From: Euryarchaeota archaeon UBA433
GTDB taxonomy: Archaea > Thermoplasmatota > Poseidoniia > Poseidoniales > Poseidoniaceae
Assembly: GCA_002495535.1 (NCBI GenBank)
Contig: DAFX01000098.1
Span: forward strand, 1-6,659
Direction of reading: 5' to 3'
DNA length: 6,659 bases
Both the position numbers and the translations under genes were made by a program. Below, in pieces: positions 1 to 4,884 of this stretch (within the stretch, counting starts at the first letter, position 1; every line of letters starts with the position of its first letter). The notes under the pieces were generated by a model, which saw only the letters and a program-made list of their open reading frames with translations, had not been told where the DNA came from and did not search any database.

Positions 1-1524
1 CTCTGGTACGGCGGCTCTAACTTAACCGCAGTCAATGGCGTTTGGACTTTGGATGAAGACCAAGTGGCCCTCTTACGCATTGGGGCGGACGATACCCTCT
101 CAGATCGAGATCAGATCAATGTGGAATGGACACCGTCTGACCGAGATCTAAACTGGACTGAGACCACACGAGGCCCAGCATCGACTGCGACTGTTTCGTG
201 GGCAACATCTGGACTCCATAACATCTCAGTGGTTGCGTATGATGACGATGGAGAACAATCCGTTGTTCGCACCGCAATGGTCGATATTCAAAATGTAGCT
301 CCAACCATCACAGGGCTCGGTTCCGACGTCCCAATTCTTGAAGATGCGAACGTCACCTTCTCGGCTCTTGTCGATGATACCGCTTCTGACATGGACTCCC
401 TTGTTGTGTGCTGGGACATGAATGGGGCTGTCGACAGCAACAGCGATGGGAACCCTGTCAATGATTGTGAAATGCAAGGCCTTGAAATCACCGCATCATG
501 GGCAACTCGGGGTATTCGCCAGATCACGGCTACGGTGACTGACGACGATGGAGCACAGGCTCTGACATCGGTGAACGTGAGCGTTCAAAACCTACCGCCA
601 TCGGCCACAATTACTAATTCCACAAGCGTCATCTCCCTCATGGAAGGTGACAACATCACGCTTTCAGGATTGACATCTCGAGAGACCATTGGTGACAAAT
701 TAACGCTGATCTATCAATGGGACAGCAGCCATTACGACGCCGATCTCGATGGGGTAAAAACTGGCGATGTTGACTTCACTGGACCAATGTACACAATCGA
801 AGATCTTCCTCCGGGTCAGTGGACGGTTCAATTAACCGTCATTGACGACGATGGTGAATCCTCGATGGCGAGCATTCAACTCACCGTCACGGAACGGCCG
901 CCCGATGGCATCATTGAATCGGTGAGCGACGTCATTGGTACGGTGCCAACCGCAATCATTGGAGCGCTCGCAATCCTCGTTGTGCTTCTTGCCGGCTTCC
1001 TTTTGCTCACTCGTAGAAAGGGTGGCGCTAAGGACGAACACTACTCGAATTTCTCGGCCATACCAACTGGTGAGCCTCCTGCCCCGGTCATGGGCACTGC
1101 TCCTCAAGAGAGCACCTCCATGTACGCAGAACAAAGTGCTCCACAAGACATCTATGCCCAAGCAGGGTATCCGGCTGCAGCCACACCAGTGGTCAGTGCG
1201 GAGCAAACCTATGCACCTGTGCAAACGATGGCCCCTGCTCAAACAATCCAGGAAGACCCATTCGCAGCCCTCGTGAGCCCCGCACCGGTTGCTGTTGAAC
1301 CAGCACTCACTTCCCCTGCCCCTGCCCCAGTTGCAAGTGGCCCACCCCTGCCCGCCGGCGGACTTCCAGAAGGTTGGTCGATGGAACAGTGGAATCATTA
1401 CGGTGCACAGTATTTGGCAGCTCAACAAGGCCAAACTGCAGCGATTCAACCGGCAACTACTGATACACCGTCGTCACCTCAAATGTCAAACCTCTCAGGA
1501 TTGCTTGACGATTTTGATTTGTGA
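1..1524 (+). CDS. PKD/Ig-like repeat surface protein with one C-terminal membrane helix (5' partial)
   Basis: The frame is open from base 1, so the TTG at 49 is not the true start and the N-terminus lies outside the window; 507 residues are visible. Residues 1 to about 297 hold three PKD/Ig-like beta-sandwich repeats, each ending in a DDDG turn (81-84, 181-184, 282-285). Repeats 2 and 3 carry acidic loops resembling calcium sites (DSNSDGNPVND at 145-155, DADLDG at 246-251). Repeat 2 has Cys137 and Cys156, a possible disulfide. Seven N-x-S/T sequons (N7, 51, 74, 117, 192, 206, 218) lie on this side. A hydrophobic helix at 318-337 followed by TRRK predicts outside N-terminus and inside C-terminus. 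The cytoplasmic tail (338-507) is Pro/Ala/Gln-rich, then has a Trp/Tyr motif (LPEGWSMEQWNHYG, 455-468) and ends LLDDFDL. PKD domains usually mediate adhesion or protein contacts, so a cell-surface role is inferred; no enzymatic domain is visible. The stop overlaps the region just before the SepF-like gene. Confidence 0.85.
   Translation, partial: LWYGGSNLTAVNGVWTLDEDQVALLRIGADDTLSDRDQINVEWTPSDRDLNWTETTRGPASTATVSWATSGLHNISVVAYDDDGEQSVVRTAMVDIQNVAPTITGLGSDVPILEDANVTFSALVDDTASDMDSLVVCWDMNGAVDSNSDGNPVNDCEMQGLEITASWATRGIRQITATVTDDDGAQALTSVNVSVQNLPPSATITNSTSVISLMEGDNITLSGLTSRETIGDKLTLIYQWDSSHYDADLDGVKTGDVDFTGPMYTIEDLPPGQWTVQLTVIDDDGESSMASIQLTVTERPPDGIIESVSDVIGTVPTAIIGALAILVVLLAGFLLLTRRKGGAKDEHYSNFSAIPTGEPPAPVMGTAPQESTSMYAEQSAPQDIYAQAGYPAAATPVVSAEQTYAPVQTMAPAQTIQEDPFAALVSPAPVAVEPALTSPAPAPVASGPPLPAGGLPEGWSMEQWNHYGAQYLAAQQGQTAAIQPATTDTPSSPQMSNLSGLLDDFDL
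196..855 (+). repeat. Protein-coding tandem repeats of about 300 bp (PKD-type units)
   Basis: Within the surface-protein gene, the motif SWAT(S/R)G occurs at 196 and again at 496, exactly 300 bases apart in the same frame. The DDDG codons recur at about 241, 541 and 844, again with a spacing of 100 to 101 residues. The similarity is clear at the protein level and weaker in the DNA, so the units are old duplications rather than recent copies. The third unit keeps the DDDG turn but replaces SWAT-G with an unrelated strand. More units may precede base 1. Confidence 0.75.
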
Positions 1525-1535
1525 ATGGTGGAAAG

Positions 1536-2117
1536 ATGGTGAGTCTCTGGCAATTTTTCGGCCTGCCAGACCCTGAAGCTGGCCAAGGTAGCCAACGATC
1601 GAAACCGGTGCTGGCCGCCCCAGCCGAACCCGTGAGCATTCAGCAGCACATCGCGCCTCCTCCAGAGGCGAAGCTCATCAGCGCAGAAGCCCCAAAGTCA
1701 CCAGAACCAGTTGGTGTCAAGCCCCCCCGCAAACTTGTACCGTTAGGCTGGCAGGGCCCTGTGACCGCCGATGGTGAACCATTCCACGACTTGGGGGCGT
1801 TGCATCAACCAACGCCAACCCGTCCCAACAGGGCTTTGAGGTACGTTGCCCCCGATTCAATGAACCGCATTCCAACGCGTGAAATTGGAACGCGGGTGCT
1901 TCAAGGTGATACTGTCATTGTCGATCTTCGACCTCTCGTTCACATGGACACGCATCAAACCGTTTGCCGTAGAGAATTAAAGCAGTTGAGCGATGAAGTC
2001 GGCGTTGGTGTGTTCGCCCTTGATGCCGAAGACAAACTCTTGCTTCTTCCAGGTAACGACGTTGTTGTCGACGTCTACAGTCACGAATTGGGACTGGGGA
2101 ACTTGTTGAGTTTGTGA
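1536..2117 (+). CDS. sepF: SepF-like cell-division protein (FtsZ membrane anchor)
   Basis: The protein has 193 residues from the ATG at 1536. It starts with a short amphipathic stretch (MVSLWQFFGLP) of the type SepF uses to bind the membrane. A Pro/Ala-rich linker follows (about 16-100), then a C-terminal domain (about 102-185) with the SepF order: GDTVIVDLRPL (124-134), a helix with RREL (145-148), then FALD (160-163) and KLLLLPG (167-173) strands. In archaea SepF tethers FtsZ to the membrane and polymerises at mid-cell. A GTG at 1521 would add five residues and overlap the upstream stop. I prefer ATG 1536 because it puts the amphipathic helix at the very N-terminus and has GGTGG at 1527-1531 as a possible ribosome-binding site. 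The helix-to-strand loop seems about three residues shorter than in Bacillus SepF, and the Gly after the helix (bacterial FLSG) is Asp here. The family call rests on pattern match only. The close spacing suggests co-transcription with the surface protein gene. Confidence 0.62.
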   Translation: MVSLWQFFGLPDPEAGQGSQRSKPVLAAPAEPVSIQQHIAPPPEAKLISAEAPKSPEPVGVKPPRKLVPLGWQGPVTADGEPFHDLGALHQPTPTRPNRALRYVAPDSMNRIPTREIGTRVLQGDTVIVDLRPLVHMDTHQTVCRRELKQLSDEVGVGVFALDAEDKLLLLPGNDVVVDVYSHELGLGNLLSL

Positions 2118-2132
2118 ATTATCGGCGGCTAA

Positions 2133-2138
2133 TTTATA
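2133..2138 (+). promoter_or_regulatory. Putative TATA box for the 12-helix membrane protein gene
   Basis: TTTATA is centred about 28 bases before the ATG at 2164, inside the 46-base gap after the SepF-like gene. Archaeal TATA boxes lie about 25 to 30 bases before the transcription start, so this position fits a leaderless mRNA starting at or next to the ATG. No good Shine-Dalgarno sequence is seen in front of that ATG, which agrees. The element overlaps the left arm of an imperfect inverted repeat (2134-2157). Confidence 0.4.
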
Positions 2139-2157
2139 CCCTACAAGTTGGGTGTGA
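2134..2157. repeat. Imperfect inverted repeat between the SepF-like and membrane protein genes
   Basis: TTATACCC (2134-2141) can pair with GGGTGTGA (2150-2157) across an 8-base loop, using two G-U pairs. It could be a stem at the 3' end of the upstream transcript or a binding site over the TATA element. It is short and imperfect, and no U-run follows, so a classical terminator is not supported. Confidence 0.25.
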
Positions 2158-2163
2158 TTATCA

Positions 2164-3480
2164 ATGAATAAGTACTCGGATTTTAGGGCCACCTCAACTG
2201 GCTCCTATTTGGCGTTGTACTTTGCTTCATGCATCATGAACGCGGCTTTCCTCCTCGTGTTTGCTTGGCATTTATTGACAAGATCGTTTTATTTTGACAT
2301 GCTGGTTGAACAGTACACATCGCTGGCCTACGTCCTCATTGTATGGGTTTGCCTTGGTTGGTTGATGGCGCTGGTCGCAGCGATTGGATTTGATATTTTG
2401 CCGTTGATTCACGGGTCATCACCCTTTGAAGAAACGACCATGCGTCAATTTTGGATCCTCAATGTCACGGGTCAAACCGTGCTTATCTTTTCGACCTTCA
2501 TGAAAAGTCTGGAGGGAATTGAAGAATTCTCCACTGTCGGCATTGTATTGCTTTCTCTTGGTGTTATCTTGCTCGGTGTGCCTGGCCGCCGCCTCTACCA
2601 AGAATCGAAAAGAAAGAAAAATAACGATGAGGTTGGTATCGTGTCTTTGATTCCCGGCCTTATATTCCCCTTTTTCGGAGGGACCATCATTGTATGCTGG
2701 CTGTTAAGAGACACCATGGGTGTGCTAGAATTAGGCCGTTCCATCATGATCATGCTGTACCTGCTGATCACCGTTGCCATGATCGTAAGTCATTTCAATC
2801 GCCGGCTCAATTGGAGCATTATTGAACCCTCAAAAATTCCACTTCGCTTTGGGATCTTTTTTGTGTTCCTTGGCCTTCATATCCTTTTCAGTTTCCTTGC
2901 AGCGCGTGAAGCCTCTGAAACTCTCACGCTGCTGGGACTAATGAAGGACTACTCACTGGGCATGGCGTTCTTCTCTGCGTTTTTCGTTTGTAATCCTCTG
3001 GGAGTGGCGAAGAAAGCCTTCATGCATGGAGGAATGGCTCATAACAGACTCGTTTTTGCAGCATTGTGGACGCTACCGTTTTGTTCCTTCCACGCGTTCA
3101 ATTCAGCGCAATATTCTGAACGAATTGGCATCCCAGGATACGTGACCTTCTTGAGTACGACTGCAATCCTCGCAGTTTGGGGTTATGCCATTTACTTGCA
3201 TGAAGACCATCTGCACATCAATATACACAAAAGGCGGTCAAACTTCCTGTTTATGGCCATTTTCTCAATTGGGTTCATCGCCATTCAAGTTTTGTTTGTC
3301 AAAAATTGGATGAATTGGGGGTCAACTGCTCTTGAAGAGAGGATTTGGTTTTGGCTTATTCCAGTTGCTTCAGCCATGATTGTGGTTAAGATTCTACGTC
3401 AGACCGTATTAAGTCTTGACACATGGCACAAAATTCCGATGTTCTATGGTCGCTACATGCAAGAGAAGTCACACGAGTGA
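2164..3480 (+). CDS. Integral membrane protein with about 12 helices, function unknown
   Basis: The protein has 438 residues from the ATG at 2164. I count about twelve hydrophobic helices, near residues 14-38, 52-80, 94-113, 122-141, 158-182, 190-211, 226-247, 258-279, 296-313, 324-345, 360-380 and 394-413. A basic loop (RRLYQESKRKK, 142-152) follows helix 4 and is probably cytoplasmic. Histidines cluster after helix 10 (HEDHLHINIH, 346-355). There is no signal peptide with a cleavage site and no ATPase or transporter motif I recognise. The helix 2-3 region (FDILPLIHG followed by RQFWILN) recalls the corresponding part of heme-copper oxidase subunit I or NnrS-type proteins, but the expected heme-ligand histidine in helix 2 is absent, so an oxidase function is not supported. 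A polytopic transporter or sensor is equally possible. It appears to have its own promoter, and its last 12 bases overlap the end of maf on the other strand. Confidence 0.8.
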   Translation: MNKYSDFRATSTGSYLALYFASCIMNAAFLLVFAWHLLTRSFYFDMLVEQYTSLAYVLIVWVCLGWLMALVAAIGFDILPLIHGSSPFEETTMRQFWILNVTGQTVLIFSTFMKSLEGIEEFSTVGIVLLSLGVILLGVPGRRLYQESKRKKNNDEVGIVSLIPGLIFPFFGGTIIVCWLLRDTMGVLELGRSIMIMLYLLITVAMIVSHFNRRLNWSIIEPSKIPLRFGIFFVFLGLHILFSFLAAREASETLTLLGLMKDYSLGMAFFSAFFVCNPLGVAKKAFMHGGMAHNRLVFAALWTLPFCSFHAFNSAQYSERIGIPGYVTFLSTTAILAVWGYAIYLHEDHLHINIHKRRSNFLFMAIFSIGFIAIQVLFVKNWMNWGSTALEERIWFWLIPVASAMIVVKILRQTVLSLDTWHKIPMFYGRYMQEKSHE

Positions 3481-4035
3481 CCCGAGGATGTCCATCACCT
3501 CTTGAGGGATTCCGAGCACCGTTGTTTCTGAACCATCAACGAGTTTTGCGTGAGCGCCCATAGGCCCAGCAAGGTCATAGCCGCCTGCTTTCCCTTTCCA
3601 AGACTCGTTCAAAACCAATTCCACAAGCGCTTCATCGCTCAATGCTTCGATTTCAACAACCGCATGCTCAACGAAAAAATTCCATTGCCCCCGAACCATG
3701 ATCCCCCCAGCCGACCACACTTGATGCCGTCGACCCGATAAGCGATGAAGCATCGATGCTGCTTCAAGAGCGTCACTCGGTTTTCCAAGAATCAAATCGA
3801 CTTCATCTGGATCGGCAAGTACTGTGTCGCATACAAGAACAACATCAAAGGGGTGATCTTGGGGGACTGCTTTTGCCTTTTGCTGACAAATGGAGAGCAC
3901 CTTTTCAGATACAGAACCAAAGGAGGACGGAGTTTCATCAACACCTTCGAGGCCCTTGCATGTGGCATTGGCGACCACAGCCTTCACCATGGCTGCTCGA
4001 CGAGGCGATTGTGAAGCAAGCCAAAGGGAAACCAT
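3469..4035 (-). CDS. maf: Maf-family nucleotide pyrophosphatase
   Basis: Maf proteins hydrolyse nucleoside triphosphates, including modified ones, to the monophosphate and pyrophosphate; some are linked to septum inhibition. Taking the ATG at 4035 gives 188 residues, close to the usual 190 to 200. The family signatures appear in order: SQSPRR (8-13), VDE (32-34), QQKA (51-54), CDTV (69-72), LGKP (84-87), MLHRLSGRRHQVW (95-107), KGKAGGYDLAG (147-157) and VLGIP (173-177). With this start the paired arginines fall at 12-13 and the aspartate at 70, as I recall for E. coli YhdE, which supports it over the TTG at 4050. The DTV motif and LSG-x-x-H resemble the dTTP/UTP-hydrolysing branch more than the m7GTP branch; this is an inference. 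The glutamine usual in the last motif (Y-x-I-Q-G) is alanine here. The gene is convergent with the 12-helix protein gene and divergent from the KaiC-like gene. Confidence 0.9.
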   Translation of the reverse strand: MVSLWLASQSPRRAAMVKAVVANATCKGLEGVDETPSSFGSVSEKVLSICQQKAKAVPQDHPFDVVLVCDTVLADPDEVDLILGKPSDALEAASMLHRLSGRRHQVWSAGGIMVRGQWNFFVEHAVVEIEALSDEALVELVLNESWKGKAGGYDLAGPMGAHAKLVDGSETTVLGIPQEVMDILGSLV

Positions 4036-4159
4036 ACGACGTCGTGTCAAGTCAGGGGGGGCTATGCTTTACCCTTTTCATCAATTTCACAGGTCCCATT
4101 CCATTCTAAATGAGGGAGAGGTTCAAGAATCGACCCGTTATCCAGCAAACGGTGCCGGC
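4036..4159. promoter_or_regulatory. Divergent spacer between maf and the KaiC-like gene
   Basis: These 124 bases must hold the start signals for maf (leftward) and probably for the KaiC-like gene (rightward). I see a run of seven G at 4055-4061, a weak AT-rich element (AAAGCATA on the minus strand, 4070 to 4063) about 28 to 30 bases before the maf ATG, and TTCTAAAT (4104-4111) which could serve the KaiC-like gene with a leader of some 25 bases. None is convincing alone. A purine-rich GAGGGAGAGG (4112-4121) is too far from the ATG at 4160 to act as its ribosome-binding site. Confidence 0.35.
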
Positions 4160-4879
4160 ATGAGCGATGTAGAAAGAATCCCAACTCACATTGAAGGATT
4201 GGATGAAAATATGCAGGGTGGTGTTCCGCAAGGCCACATTTGTATCGTGGCCGGAGCATCGGGTGCAATGAAGTCCAGTCTCACCTTTTCAATGCTCTAC
4301 AATGCCGTTCTCTATGGAGAAACCAGCGGGATCTATGTGACCCTCGAACAAGGGAAAGACTCCCTGCGTTCGCACATGGCCAACATGGGCATGAACGTCG
4401 ATGATGCTCGTGTTCGAAATCGAATTGCAATTATCGATCTTTCCGACCTTCGCGTCGAACTTGACAAGCAGGGAATGAGTGACCGCGTCGATTGGATGGG
4501 GCAACTGATCAAGCAACTCACCTCATACCGCGAAGCAATTGGATTCGAACTGCTGGTTTTCGACTCCCTAGGCGCATTTTTCACCCTCACCAAGATGGAA
4601 AACCCTCGAGATGAAATTTTCCGATTGTTTGAAGCTGTACGCCGCCTAGGCCTCACCTCATTCTTTATCTGTGAAATGACCGGAGAAGACCACAAACAAT
4701 TCGGCGAATATGGGGTTGAAGACTACCTTTCCGACGGCGTCCTGCATTTGGTCATGGAACGATCGGGTGACGATGTCAACAGAAAGCTCGGAATTGTCAA
4801 GATGCGACACACCCGACACTCCCTTGGCTACAAGCCATTCAACTGGAAGGAAAACGAGCAACGGTTCACGATTCTTTGA
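4160..4879 (+). CDS. Single-domain KaiC/RAD55-like RecA-family ATPase with variant Walker A
   Basis: The protein has 239 residues, the usual size for one KaiC domain. It opens with the KaiC-type lead-in (RIPTHIEGLD, 6-15; GGVPQGHICIVAG, 20-32), followed by the P-loop GASGAMKS (32-39), then YVTLEQ (59-64) where KaiC has its catalytic Glu pair, the Walker B strand ELLVFDSLGAF (130-140), and the C-terminal FGVEDY-like element (YGVEDYLSDGV, 184-194) with KMRHTRH (214-220), matching the KMRGTxH segment of KaiC proteins. The family binds ATP, often forms hexamers and acts in signalling or as a regulator; the partner here is unknown. The P-loop has Met37 in place of the last Gly before Lys38, and the Glu pair is Glu63-Gln64. 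The frame is open upstream to an ATG at 4064 (32 extra residues), but the extension resembles nothing in the family, so 4160 is preferred. It ends 5 bases from the convergent glmS. Confidence 0.85.
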   Translation: MSDVERIPTHIEGLDENMQGGVPQGHICIVAGASGAMKSSLTFSMLYNAVLYGETSGIYVTLEQGKDSLRSHMANMGMNVDDARVRNRIAIIDLSDLRVELDKQGMSDRVDWMGQLIKQLTSYREAIGFELLVFDSLGAFFTLTKMENPRDEIFRLFEAVRRLGLTSFFICEMTGEDHKQFGEYGVEDYLSDGVLHLVMERSGDDVNRKLGIVKMRHTRHSLGYKPFNWKENEQRFTIL

Positions 4880-4884
4880 TTCCT

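Noticed and set aside
832..1449. Long minus-strand open frame (205 codons) opposite the PKD protein gene
   Set aside because: It is antisense to a clearly coding tail and membrane helix, its translation is rich in Cys, Trp, His and Arg, and it matches no family; a by-product of low stop density opposite the Pro/Ala-rich tail.
1722..1728. Run of seven C in the SepF-like gene as a possible frameshift site
   Set aside because: The same frame gives a sensible linker before the run and the SepF domain after it, so no frame change is needed.
1536..4035. Identical first five residues (MVSLW) in the SepF-like protein and Maf
   Set aside because: The codons differ and the following residues are unrelated; in one it belongs to an amphipathic helix, in the other to the first Maf strand, so it is a coincidence.
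3890..4159. Upstream extension of the KaiC-like frame into maf
   Set aside because: The first 58 residues would be antisense to the conserved N-terminal motifs of Maf, and the family-typical N-terminus begins at 4160.
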